NCBI GenBank assembly: GCA_034437515.1
Contig: DAOTTX010000122.1
Location: forward strand, 1 to 45,106
From: DAOTTX01 sp034437515
GTDB lineage: Bacteria > Chloroflexota > Anaerolineae > Aggregatilineales > Phototrophicaceae
DNA: 45,106 bases
Reading direction: 5' to 3'
The notes under the pieces are model-generated. The model was not told where the DNA came from, made no database searches, and was given only the letters and a program-made list of their open reading frames with translations. Numbering within the stretch: the first letter of the stretch is position 1; each line of letters starts with the position of its first letter. Below, one piece after another: positions 24,615 to 32,684 of this stretch. Made by a program: the position numbers and the translations under genes.

Positions 24615-26968
24615 GCGACGAACTGCTGGGTATCTTCTGGGTTGAGGTCGGCGAATACCTCGAAACGATGAACGCTGCGCTGCTTCAGGTCGAGATGCTC
24701 TCAACAGGGGATGACGACACTTTTCAGGCGCAGGTGCGCGAACTCAACCGTGTCGCCCATAGCTTGAAAGGGGCGGCACGGGCGGTCGGCGTGGAGACGA
24801 TTGAGACGATTGCGCATTATCTCGAAGAGGTCTTCGACGCCGCGCTAAAAGACGAGATCGAACTGACGCCCGATGTCGCCGATACCATCTACGACGGCCT
24901 CGATTTAATTCAGAATGTCGCTGACGGCCAGCAACCGGACAACTCCGTGCTGGAAATCGCGCTGACCCGGTTAGAGCGCGTCATCACGGTGGACGCCGAC
25001 CCCAAATCGGATTCACAGCAGATGCCTGCCGTCAAGATCAACGGCAGCGGTACTTCACCGTCGAAAACCCCCACACCCAAACAAACGGACATCGACCAGT
25101 ACACCCAGACCATGCAGGCCATGCAGGCCATGCGGGCTGCCTCTGATGTGCCGCCCAACGATGGCAGCACCATCGTGATGCGCCCTATGGAAGAAACCGT
25201 GCGCGTCACCGTCGGCAAGCTCGACCAGCTTATGGCGGAGGTAACGGAACTGTTCGTCGCCCGGATGCACGGCGAAGAACTGCAACGCGGCATCGAAGAC
25301 CTGCGGCGCATCCATAACCGCTGGCAGCGTGAATGGCGCGGGGTACGGGCGGAATACATCCGTCTGGTGCGGCGCTTGCAGGACGAAGAGGAGGAGATGA
25401 GTTCCGAACTGCCGGTGATCTTCCGTTTTTTGGAAGCCAACCAGCGCCACCTGACCGAAGCCAACCGCATGTTAGCGCAGATCGCGCAGGCCGCCGCGCA
25501 AGATACCATGCGCCTGACCACCCTCGCCGACCAGTTGCAAGACGACATCGGCGGGATGCGACTGATGCCGTTCGAGTCGATTGTCGGCGGCTTCCAGCGG
25601 ATGGTACGCGACCTCGCCCGTGATACCGGCAAGCAGATTCAGCTTGACATCATCGGCGGTTACGTGGAGATCGACAAAGCCGTGCTGGATTCACTCAAAG
25701 ACCCGCTGATGCATGTGCTGCGTAACGCGGTCGATCACGGCATAGAGACACCCGAACAGCGTGAGGCTAAAGGCAAGCCCATCACCGGGCGCGTGCAGAT
25801 CGACGTCGATCAACGCGGCAGCGAGATCGTCATCAGTATGATCGACGATGGCAAGGGTATTGATGCCGATTCGGTGCGGCGCTCCATTGTGAAAAACCGC
25901 CTGATGAACGAAGCCGAGGCCGCCGCCCTCAGCGATGATGAGGTGCGGACGTACATTTTCTACTCCGGCCTTTCTACCAGCGATCAAGTCACCAGTTTGA
26001 GCGGTCGTGGCCTGGGTATGGACATCGTGCGTGAGCGCATCGAGGGGTTGCGTGGGCGCGTCGGTGTGCAGAGTGTGGTCGGCGACGGCACGACAATCGT
26101 GCTCAACGTGCCGGTGTCGCTCACACGTATCCGCTGTGTGCTGCTACGCATCGGGGAGCAGACTTTCGCCGTGCCGTCCGCGATGGTGCTGCGGATGGAT
26201 CACTACGACGACGACCACACCTTCAGCGCCGAAGGCCGACCGATGCTGACGGTCAACGAGCGCACGCTGCCGCTGGTCTCCATGAGCCGCATTCTGGACA
26301 TCACGGCAGATAGCCTTGACGACACCCGTCCAAGTTACGTCGCGCTGGAAGCGACCGACCGCGCCGTCGCGTTTGAGGTCGATGAACTACTCAGCGAGGT
26401 CGAACTGGTGCTTAAACCGCCGGGGCCGGAACTGGCCCGTGCACGGTTCATCAGTGGAGCGGCGTTGTTGGGCAGCGGGGATGTCGTCATCATTCTTGAT
26501 GCGAATGACCTGGTGCGCCGGGCAAGCGGGGCGGCATTGCCGCGGCGTGTCGCCTCGGTGACGGCGGGGGCCGCATCACCGACAGAGCAACGTCTGTGCG
26601 TGCTGGTTGTCGATGATTCCATCACCACGCGCACGCTGGAAAAGAACATTCTGGAAACCGCCGGGTTTGAAGTCCATGTCGCCATCGATGGTGTGGAAGC
26701 GTGGTCAATGCTGCCCGGTATCGATTTCGATGTGATTATCAGCGATGTGGAAATGCCCAACCTCAACGGCTTGCAACTGACCGCCAAGATCAAGACCAGC
26801 AGCCAGTTCCGTGATATTCCGGTGGTGCTGCTGACCTCACTTGCCAAGCCGGAGCAACGCGAAGCCGGCCTCAAGGCTGGCGCAGATGCCTATCTGGTCA
26901 AATCCAACTTTGACCAGAGCGAACTGCTAGAGACGATTCAGTCGGTGGTGGTGCGCGGTTCGTCGTAG
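24611..26968 (+). CDS. cheA: CheA hybrid histidine kinase with C-terminal receiver
   Basis: A 785-residue CheA-REC fusion. The order is: Hpt domain with His50 in VAHSLKGAA; a linker without a recognisable CheY-binding P2 domain; a helical dimerisation region enlarged by a charged coiled coil (about 220-300); the HATPase with HVLRNAVDHG (365-377), DDGKGID and GRGLGMD (465-471); a CheW-like domain; and a receiver (662-785) with DD pocket and phospho-acceptor Asp712. This layout resembles PilL/ChpA/FrzE-type kinases that act on pili, gliding or gene expression more than flagellar CheA. No cheY, cheB, cheR or motility gene is in the window. GTG start overlaps the receptor stop (GTGA). Confidence 0.92.
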   Translation: MSDELLGIFWVEVGEYLETMNAALLQVEMLSTGDDDTFQAQVRELNRVAHSLKGAARAVGVETIETIAHYLEEVFDAALKDEIELTPDVADTIYDGLDLIQNVADGQQPDNSVLEIALTRLERVITVDADPKSDSQQMPAVKINGSGTSPSKTPTPKQTDIDQYTQTMQAMQAMRAASDVPPNDGSTIVMRPMEETVRVTVGKLDQLMAEVTELFVARMHGEELQRGIEDLRRIHNRWQREWRGVRAEYIRLVRRLQDEEEEMSSELPVIFRFLEANQRHLTEANRMLAQIAQAAAQDTMRLTTLADQLQDDIGGMRLMPFESIVGGFQRMVRDLARDTGKQIQLDIIGGYVEIDKAVLDSLKDPLMHVLRNAVDHGIETPEQREAKGKPITGRVQIDVDQRGSEIVISMIDDGKGIDADSVRRSIVKNRLMNEAEAAALSDDEVRTYIFYSGLSTSDQVTSLSGRGLGMDIVRERIEGLRGRVGVQSVVGDGTTIVLNVPVSLTRIRCVLLRIGEQTFAVPSAMVLRMDHYDDDHTFSAEGRPMLTVNERTLPLVSMSRILDITADSLDDTRPSYVALEATDRAVAFEVDELLSEVELVLKPPGPELARARFISGAALLGSGDVVIILDANDLVRRASGAALPRRVASVTAGAASPTEQRLCVLVVDDSITTRTLEKNILETAGFEVHVAIDGVEAWSMLPGIDFDVIISDVEMPNLNGLQLTAKIKTSSQFRDIPVVLLTSLAKPEQREAGLKAGADAYLVKSNFDQSELLETIQSVVVRGSS

Positions 26969-27717
26969 ACGATGACCAAGCGGGCGTTGTGTGCGCTGGT
27001 CATCTGGATTAACCCGGCACGCTCTTTGTGTATCGTGCGCAAGATCAACCGGTAGGGGGCGTCATCGTGGTTTATGTCGCCTTCGCCTTCCGGGTTGATG
27101 AGCAGGTCGGTATCTTCTAAATGAAAAACGATGCCGTTCTTGGCGACGTCCGGTGTTTTGCCCAGTAGCGCCTCGTAGCGATTGGCGGCGGCTTCGGCGT
27201 CGGGGAAGACAAACGCCAGCCCGTGTACGCCGACCACGCCGTTCTCGTGCGTGGTGATTGGGTCGCCGGTCGGCACGCGCAGGTCACGGTCGGTCACATC
27301 CTCGATGAAAAACGGCGACATACCATCCCCTACTTGCAGGGTTTTCCATTCAAGTTGAACACCGTCTTTACGCTGGCGGCTGCCGTTTTCCGGTTCGCTG
27401 ACCGTGAGGCCACGTCCGCGTAGGGCCCGTGCATCGGCTTCGAGGTTGGTCGTGACAAGGGCATAACCGACGATACCCTCGCCGTCTCGCAGCAGATGCC
27501 CGTAATCTGGCGCGGGGTTGTCGGGGTCGGCGTCTTTGCCGGTGAGCGCCATCAATTCAAGATAGCTACCATCAGCAAACACGATCAGCGCGTTATGGGT
27601 GGTGCCACTGGTGTGTTCACCCCCGTAGACGACGTGAAAGCCGAGGTTGCGGTAATCCTCGACGCCCTTGTCGAGATCGTCAACAGCGATGATCGCATGG
27701 TCAAATCGGAAGGTCAT
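26938..27717 (-). CDS. VOC/glyoxalase-like domain protein
   Basis: A 259-residue protein with two VOC-type halves: FDHAIIAVDDLDKGVEDYRN at the N-terminus and a second unit from about 160 (GVHGLAFVFPDAEAAANRYE). The first half matches the glyoxalase-like PF13468-type family with its HTSGTTHNALIVF and YLELMAL strands. Metal-dependent lyase, dioxygenase or isomerase activity is possible; no substrate is evident. Its 3' end overlaps the cheA 3' end by 31 bp in convergent orientation. Confidence 0.75.
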   Translation of the reverse strand: MTFRFDHAIIAVDDLDKGVEDYRNLGFHVVYGGEHTSGTTHNALIVFADGSYLELMALTGKDADPDNPAPDYGHLLRDGEGIVGYALVTTNLEADARALRGRGLTVSEPENGSRQRKDGVQLEWKTLQVGDGMSPFFIEDVTDRDLRVPTGDPITTHENGVVGVHGLAFVFPDAEAAANRYEALLGKTPDVAKNGIVFHLEDTDLLINPEGEGDINHDDAPYRLILRTIHKERAGLIQMTSAHNARLVIVYDEPRTTTD

Positions 27718-28066
27718 ACATTCCCTGCCTGTTCGTCTGATACGGCACTTTTACGACACATCGCCGTTAACTTGCTCAAAAAGGAGAGAACAGCAAAGGT
27801 CGGGATTAGCAATAAACGTAAACGGGCTGACTGGGACAATGAATATCTTGAAAGCGTTGTTTGTCCATGAAGATTCTATGTGCAATCGCCCTGGTGTTAG
27901 GATGAGTGAGACCACTTCGCCCAAAAGTTTAGTGTAGAACAGCGAGGCGAAGCAGCGAGTATACCATGACGTAAGACGACAAGAAACCCGATATAGAAGT
28001 GCGACCCGGAGCCAAGCGCCTGTCGATCTTTTATGTTACGCCGCCTGAAATGGATAAAGTCGAGTA
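27718..28066. other. 349-bp spacer, one gene-like fragment
   Basis: Between two - strand genes. An AAAAAGGAGAGA ribosome-site-like tract at about 27778 is not followed by a sensible frame. A protein-like 34-codon stretch lies at 27975-28079. No promoter or terminator was recognised with confidence. Confidence 0.4.
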
Positions 28067-28079
28067 TCAGCCTGGATAA
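27966..28079 (+). pseudogene. Possible remnant of a small gene
   Basis: ATG-ACG-TAA at 27966-27974 is followed in the same frame by 34 open codons (from GAC 27975) that read like real protein: polar DDKKPDIEV, then RLSIFYVTPPEMDK, ending VEYQPG and a TAA at 28077. Removal of the early TAA would give a 37-residue protein. It may be the decayed end of a gene; its tail overlaps the SMP-30 gene 3' end. Weak evidence. Confidence 0.25.
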
Positions 28080-28918
28080 TGAAGCGGCTTACCGGGAACG
28101 TCTATCTGAACACTGGTAAGCGCCATCCCGCCCAGGCTACCGATGACCATATGTTGCAAGTCCGCGCCATAAAAAGCCACATTCGTCGGCGAGCACAGAT
28201 CAATATGTCGCCAGTCCTCTAATAATATGTTCAGTGTGCCATCTGGCGTTAGGCGGTAAACGCGATCCGGTGCGTAACATGTGATATACAAGTTGCCCAC
28301 GGCATCAAACGCCAATCCATCAGGAACGGTACGCGGAAGGTCAATGACATGTTCAGCATCTCCCAGGGTGCCGTCTGCATAGATGGGAAAGCGAACCACT
28401 CCCGGTAAGTTTGACAAAGCCACGTACAGAAATGTGTCGTCCGGGTCGAAGGCAAGTCCATTAGCAAAGGCCAGGTCACCGGTGCTGATGACTTCGGTTT
28501 CACCACCCGGTTTCACACGGTAGATGCAACCATTGTTGCCGTCCCAATCCCCAGAGGCAGAAACATAGAGATTGCCCGATGGATCAAATACCGGGTAATT
28601 GGGCAGCACCATCGGACGTTCGTCAGTTCCCGCAGAATACACACTGACTGTGCCATCTGGGGTTATGCGGAAGACCTTATGCAGCACCTCATCGCAGGCG
28701 TAGATGTTATGGTCGGCATCCAGGCACAAACCGAGGATGAAACCGCCAGTGTTAGCGACCTCGTTAAATTCACCATTATCCGGGTTAATCCGATAGATTT
28801 GTCCGGCTTCGCCTCCGGCATAGATGAAACCGTCTTGTCCCCAGGCTACACCTTCCGGGTGATCTAACCCGGTGGCGAGCGTGTTGAGTGCTGTTAGGGA
28901 TAATAGCGGCTCCTGCAT
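28067..28918 (-). CDS. SMP-30/gluconolactonase-like propeller enzyme
   Basis: A 283-residue six-bladed beta-propeller protein of the SMP-30/gluconolactonase/strictosidine-synthase-like family, without a signal peptide. Repeating blades read HPEGVAWGQDGFIYAG, LGLCLDADHNIYACD, VFDPSGNLYVSASGDWDG, NGLAFDPDDTFLYV and DGLAFDAVGNLYIT, with the acidic and Asn residues that hold the active-site calcium. In this operon it probably opens a sugar-acid lactone to the free acid. It follows the SDR gene by 14 bp with AGGAG before its ATG. Confidence 0.8.
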   Translation of the reverse strand: MQEPLLSLTALNTLATGLDHPEGVAWGQDGFIYAGGEAGQIYRINPDNGEFNEVANTGGFILGLCLDADHNIYACDEVLHKVFRITPDGTVSVYSAGTDERPMVLPNYPVFDPSGNLYVSASGDWDGNNGCIYRVKPGGETEVISTGDLAFANGLAFDPDDTFLYVALSNLPGVVRFPIYADGTLGDAEHVIDLPRTVPDGLAFDAVGNLYITCYAPDRVYRLTPDGTLNILLEDWRHIDLCSPTNVAFYGADLQHMVIGSLGGMALTSVQIDVPGKPLHYPG

Positions 28919-28932
28919 GGCTCGTCACTCCT

Positions 28933-29697
28933 TTAAAACGTAATCGTCAGGCCACCATCGGCGACCAATGTATGTCCGGTGATATAACTGCATTCCTCGG
29001 AGGCGAGGAACAAGGCAGCAGCGGCGATTTCTTGCGCTTCGCCGGGTCGTCCCAGCGGAATTTTACGACGCCGCACATACCACTCTTGAAACTCGTCAGT
29101 GGTGGTTTCATCTACGCCATTGATGATAGACATTGATGTGTGGATACAACCGGGCGCAATAGCGTTTACATTGATGCCATGGGGAGCCAACTCAACGGCG
29201 AGGCTGCGCGTGAGTGCGTTGACCCCGCCTTTACTGGCAGCGTAAGCACTCACCGACGGCTCAACGCTGATAGCCTGTGTCGATGAAATGTTGACGATTC
29301 TGCCATAACCGACGTCGATCATGTGCGGCACAACCAGTCTGCATAGCACGTACTGCGCCTCTAAATTCACACGTTGCGTCTCACGCCATTGTTCGAGGGT
29401 GCCCTCCATGAACGGGATCGTGTGCTGAAACCCGGCATTGTTAATGAGTATGTCGATCTTCCCATGACCGTCGATGGTCTGGTTTACGCAATCGGTTAGC
29501 GCATCATGATCCTGCACATCGACGGTGAACGGTGTGAATGCGGGCAGCTCAACCGCTAGTTGCTCCAGTGTTGCTGTGTTGCGGTCAATGCCGATGACGT
29601 TTGCACCTTCGTTTACGAAGCGTCGCGCAATCGCCGCGCCGATCCCTTGACCGACTCCGGTGACCAGCACGACGCGGTTCTGCAAGCGTTGACTCAT
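28933..29697 (-). CDS. SDR family oxidoreductase, probable 2-keto-3-deoxy-sugar-acid dehydrogenase
   Basis: A 254-residue classical short-chain dehydrogenase with cofactor motif TGVGQGIG (13-20), NNAG (86-89) and the active-site Ser138-139, Tyr152, Lys156 (YAASK). Next to a dehydratase and an FAH hydrolase, the best-fitting job is NAD-dependent oxidation of a 2-keto-3-deoxy acid to the 2,4-diketo acid, as in L-fucose and L-rhamnose pathways; a sugar 1-dehydrogenase is the alternative. ATG 29697 lies one base after the dehydratase stop; the open frame upstream to 29781 is inside that gene and not used. Confidence 0.85.
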   Translation of the reverse strand: MSQRLQNRVVLVTGVGQGIGAAIARRFVNEGANVIGIDRNTATLEQLAVELPAFTPFTVDVQDHDALTDCVNQTIDGHGKIDILINNAGFQHTIPFMEGTLEQWRETQRVNLEAQYVLCRLVVPHMIDVGYGRIVNISSTQAISVEPSVSAYAASKGGVNALTRSLAVELAPHGINVNAIAPGCIHTSMSIINGVDETTTDEFQEWYVRRRKIPLGRPGEAQEIAAAALFLASEECSYITGHTLVADGGLTITF

Positions 29698-29698
29698 G

Positions 29699-30868
29699 CT
29701 AATCCACCCGGTAGCGTTCCAGCGCATCCCGGTTGAGTTCGATACCCAGGCCCGGCTTCTGTGGTAGCGGAATGACGCCATCAGTCATGGTTAGTTCATC
29801 GGCGACGAGTTCGTCACGTAGCACGGAATCAGAGAGCTGTGCAGGTAGAAACTCGATGTATGGACAGCAGGATGCCGCCGCACATAGATGGGCGCTGGCT
29901 GCGATGCCGATGCCGGTCTTCCAACAGTGCGGGACGACCAATCGTCCGTAATCCGAGGCAAGCTGTGTGACTTTGCGTGCTTCAGTGAAGCCGCCGACGC
30001 GACCCACATCCGGTTGTAACACATCGAGTTTGCCCCGGTGTGCCAGTTCGATGAACTCAAAGTGGGTATTCTGCCACTCGCCAGCGGCGATACGAATTGG
30101 CGAATGGTCACTGATGAAGGCGTAGCCCTCTACATCGTCGATGTTGATCGGCGTTTCGAGGAAGAAAAGATCATAAGGTTCAAGCTGTTTGATTACACGC
30201 AGGGCCGTGCGCGCGTCAGGCCAGGCGTAAGCCACATCGACCATCAGCGTCATATCACCGCCGACAGCATCACGACATTCTGCGACGATGTCAGCAATAT
30301 GATCGTTATCCTCCTGCAAGCCGTTATGGCTGTAGGGGCCATTGATGCAGATTTCCAACTTAGCGACCTTAAAGCCATATTTTTGTGCTTGTAGCAGTTT
30401 TTCCTTCAGTGAATCTCGGTATTCTTGCAGGGTGTTACCGTTGGGCAGCAGCGATGCATAAGGGACGATGCTCTCCTTAACGGCACCGCCGAGCAGTTTG
30501 TATATCGGTAGATCAAGCGCTTTTCCCTTGATGTCCCATAGGGCCATGTCAATAGCCCCCATCGCACAGATCAACGCCCCACGACGACCGTTCATCTTGG
30601 AACCAACATAGAGTTTTTCCCAGACAGCCTCCGGCTGCATGGGGTCTTCGCCGATCAGCATTTCTTCCAGGCCCAGACCCATGATATGGGTGCCCTGTGC
30701 TTGAATGCAGGCACGGGCAATCCAGGGGTTTACGTCTGTTTCGCCGATCCCGACGATGCCTTCATCGGTGTGGATTTCCACCACCAGGTTATCCTGCGCC
30801 GAAGAACAGGCTTCCGTGCTGAATTCCGGTACCAGCAGAACATGACAATCAATTTTAGTAATTTTCAT
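29699..30868 (-). CDS. Enolase-superfamily sugar-acid dehydratase (mandelate racemase group)
   Basis: A 389-residue mandelate racemase/muconate lactonizing family enzyme. Metal ligands are Asp211 (MVDVAY), Glu238 (LETP) and Glu264 (AAGEW). The His-Asp dyad of the mandelate racemase group is His314 (VPHCW) with Asp287 (QPDVGR). The usual Lys-x-Lys motif at the end of the second strand reads Lys170-Leu-Glu172, so the second catalytic lysine is replaced. Dyad-only acid-sugar dehydratases do exist, so loss of water from a sugar acid to give a 2-keto-3-deoxy acid is likely. Fuconate, rhamnonate and similar acids are candidates. GAGGAAAC precedes the ATG. Confidence 0.85.
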   Translation of the reverse strand: MKITKIDCHVLLVPEFSTEACSSAQDNLVVEIHTDEGIVGIGETDVNPWIARACIQAQGTHIMGLGLEEMLIGEDPMQPEAVWEKLYVGSKMNGRRGALICAMGAIDMALWDIKGKALDLPIYKLLGGAVKESIVPYASLLPNGNTLQEYRDSLKEKLLQAQKYGFKVAKLEICINGPYSHNGLQEDNDHIADIVAECRDAVGGDMTLMVDVAYAWPDARTALRVIKQLEPYDLFFLETPINIDDVEGYAFISDHSPIRIAAGEWQNTHFEFIELAHRGKLDVLQPDVGRVGGFTEARKVTQLASDYGRLVVPHCWKTGIGIAASAHLCAAASCCPYIEFLPAQLSDSVLRDELVADELTMTDGVIPLPQKPGLGIELNRDALERYRVD

Positions 30869-30897
30869 AGTGTTTCCTCGCAGTATAGAAAAAGCGT

Positions 30898-31653
30898 TTA
30901 TGTATCAGACGAATTGGCCTGATGGGTCAATGAGATCAAGGTTTGCCACATTTCCAGGGTAAGCTGGATGTGCTCACGCATCAGAGCTACAGCCAGGTCT
31001 GCCTGACGCTGGGCAATGGCATCATAGATGGCAACGTGTAGATCACGGTCGCTTTCTGCCTGGGTGGGCAACTCGTCGATGTGCGTTTCCTTGAGGACTT
31101 CTTCCAGCATGTCGATCAAATTGTTGACCACGCTTGACACGATGCCGTTATGACTTGCCTCGCCAACACAGCGATGAAAGTTCATATCCGCGATGAGGTA
31201 CTGGCGAAAATCATCGACGGCGACCTGCATATGTTCCAACTCAGCGGCCATACGCTTGAGATCCTGCTCGGTAGCACGCTCGGCAGCGGCACGCGCAGCC
31301 TCGATCTCGATAATCTTGCGTGCATCGAGGATCTCCATGATCGTGCCTCCCCAGTGTGCCAGGCTAAACCCGATGATCTCCCCGATACGTGCGCCCGGTT
31401 GGTCACTGATAAATGTGCCTTCGCCCACACGGGACTCGATCACACCCACGGCTTCGAGTACCTTGAGCGCCTCGCGGACGCTGTAACGCCCCACACCGAG
31501 TGCCTCAGCCAGTGCGCGCTCGGATGGCAGACGATTGCCCGGTGCTACCTGACCCGAAGCGATGTACTGCTTGATCTGTGCCATCGTCTGATCTCTGACG
31601 CTGATTTTCTCAATGGCTTTGAAGCCGGGTAGTTTGCCTGCTTGATCGGTCAA
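30898..31653 (-). CDS. GntR-family regulator, FadR/FCD subgroup
   Basis: A winged-helix DNA-binding domain (RDQTMAQIKQYIASG, LPSERALAEALGV, SVREALKVLEAVGVIE) is followed by an all-helical FCD effector domain with the metal-binding Asp and His residues of that fold. It should sense a sugar acid or intermediate and control this locus. Start choice: TTG 31653 (251-residue protein) has AGGAG at 31664-31668 and lies about 35 nt after the predicted transcription start. ATG 31683 has no ribosome site and sits inside the operator at about +5, and 31755 lies upstream of the promoter. The upstream starts would add 10 or 34 residues. First gene of a four-gene - strand operon, 29 bp before the dehydratase gene. 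Confidence 0.85.
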   Translation of the reverse strand: MTDQAGKLPGFKAIEKISVRDQTMAQIKQYIASGQVAPGNRLPSERALAEALGVGRYSVREALKVLEAVGVIESRVGEGTFISDQPGARIGEIIGFSLAHWGGTIMEILDARKIIEIEAARAAAERATEQDLKRMAAELEHMQVAVDDFRQYLIADMNFHRCVGEASHNGIVSSVVNNLIDMLEEVLKETHIDELPTQAESDRDLHVAIYDAIAQRQADLAVALMREHIQLTLEMWQTLISLTHQANSSDT

Positions 31654-31682
31654 ATCCGGGGTACTCCTTGCAAAATTGGTCA

Positions 31683-31695
31683 TTGGTGTTACCAA
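31683..31695. promoter_or_regulatory. FadR-type operator
   Basis: TTGGT-GTT-ACCAA, a perfect 13-bp palindrome matching the FadR-subgroup pattern TGGT-N3-ACCA. A larger 9-bp inverted repeat (AAAATTGGT 31672-31680, ACCAATTTT 31691-31699) shares its right arm, so there may be two overlapping half-site arrangements. It covers the predicted transcription start of the regulator operon, an ideal place for autorepression. Confidence 0.7.
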
Positions 31696-31722
31696 TTTTA
31701 GCAAGAAAAAGTCATTTGTCAA
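31695..31722 (-). promoter_or_regulatory. Promoter of the regulator-dehydratase-SDR-lactonase operon
   Basis: On the - strand, consensus TTGACA (31717-31722), 16 bp, TAAAAT (31695-31700). Predicted start of transcription is about 31688, inside the operator. A 7-bp dyad (GTCATTT 31711-31717, AAATGAC 31724-31730) overlaps the -35 box. Confidence 0.65.
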
Positions 31723-31743
31723 AAAATGACCTGCGTGTTGATT

Positions 31744-31771
31744 TTGATATTTCAAATTTTATCGTTATGAT
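31744..31771 (+). promoter_or_regulatory. Candidate promoter of the FAH hydrolase gene
   Basis: TTGATA (31744-31749), 16 bp, TATGAT (31766-31771). Predicted start near 31778, leader of about 64 nt. A short dyad TGGA-TATG-TCCA (31775-31786) sits on the start point and may be a second regulator site, though it does not match the operator at 31683. Confidence 0.5.
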
Positions 31772-31841
31772 TATTGGATATGTCCACATTGTCAATTCAC
31801 GACAGGAATATTTGATTCCCTCAAGTACAGGAGGAAGCGTT

Positions 31842-32684
31842 ATGGAGCTTATTACGTATCGGCTGGTGTCCGATAGTGTCGATCAGTTAGGACGTTTAGA
31901 TGGTGACCGGATCATACCTTTAAACATAGCTGCGGCTGATTTTTACGAGCGCGGTTTGCCGGCAATGCAAGACCTGCAACCGATAGATGCAGCACCTGTT
32001 GCCCTGGACGATGTTACCTATCGTCCGTTGGTGCCAACACCTCAAAAAATCCTCTGTGTGGGTTTGAATTACCGGCGTCATGCAGCGGAGTCCGGCTTAG
32101 ACGAACCAGACACACCGGTGTTATTTTCTAAGTTCAATAACGCGCTGGCAGCGCATGGCGATGCTATCCCGCTGCCGCCCGCAGCCAAACAAGTCGATTA
32201 TGAAGCCGAACTGGGCGTCGTTATCGGCAGAAAGGCGCGGCACGTCAGCGTTAGTGATGCGCTTGACTACGTCCTGGGTTATTGCACAGTCAACGACTTG
32301 AGCGACCGCGCCTTGCAAATGACGACCAGCCAGTGGTTACTGGGCAAAACGCTGGATAAATTCTTGCCGGTTGGTCCCTATCTTGTGACCCATGATGAGG
32401 TGCCCGACCCGCAAAATCTCAGTGTGCGTTGCTGGCTCAACGATGAACTACGGCAGGACTCCAACACCCGCGATATGATCTACAGCGTAGCGGAGGTCAT
32501 CAGCTATGCCAGCCAGCACATGACGCTCTACCCTGGCGATCTCATCTCGACCGGCACACCGGAAGGGGTCATCCTGGGGATGGCGGAAAAACAATGGATG
32601 CAACCCGGCGACACGGTAACGGTGGAAATCGGCGGGTTGGGTCGCCTGACGAACACCCTGGTCACTGAGGAGGTTCCCTCATGA
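31842..32684 (+). CDS. Fumarylacetoacetate hydrolase family protein
   Basis: A 280-residue FAH-family enzyme with an N-terminal beta domain and the catalytic core: PQKILCVGLNYRRHA, metal-binding YEAELGVVIG, the KTLDKFLPVGP loop and GDLISTGTPEGV. Members hydrolyse C-C bonds in diketo acids. With this neighbourhood, the likely substrate is a 2,4-diketo-3-deoxy sugar acid, giving pyruvate and a hydroxy acid; decarboxylase or ketonase variants of the fold are alternatives. ATG 31842 has a perfect AGGAGG (31829-31834) at 7 nt. Overlaps the next gene by 4 bp (ATGA). Confidence 0.88.
   Translation: MELITYRLVSDSVDQLGRLDGDRIIPLNIAAADFYERGLPAMQDLQPIDAAPVALDDVTYRPLVPTPQKILCVGLNYRRHAAESGLDEPDTPVLFSKFNNALAAHGDAIPLPPAAKQVDYEAELGVVIGRKARHVSVSDALDYVLGYCTVNDLSDRALQMTTSQWLLGKTLDKFLPVGPYLVTHDEVPDPQNLSVRCWLNDELRQDSNTRDMIYSVAEVISYASQHMTLYPGDLISTGTPEGVILGMAEKQWMQPGDTVTVEIGGLGRLTNTLVTEEVPS

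Noticed and set aside
31711..31730. GTCATTT/AAATGAC dyad with a T-run on - as a terminator or attenuator
   Set aside because: The stem is short and AT-rich, and the same bases form the consensus -35 box of the regulator promoter, which explains the sequence better.
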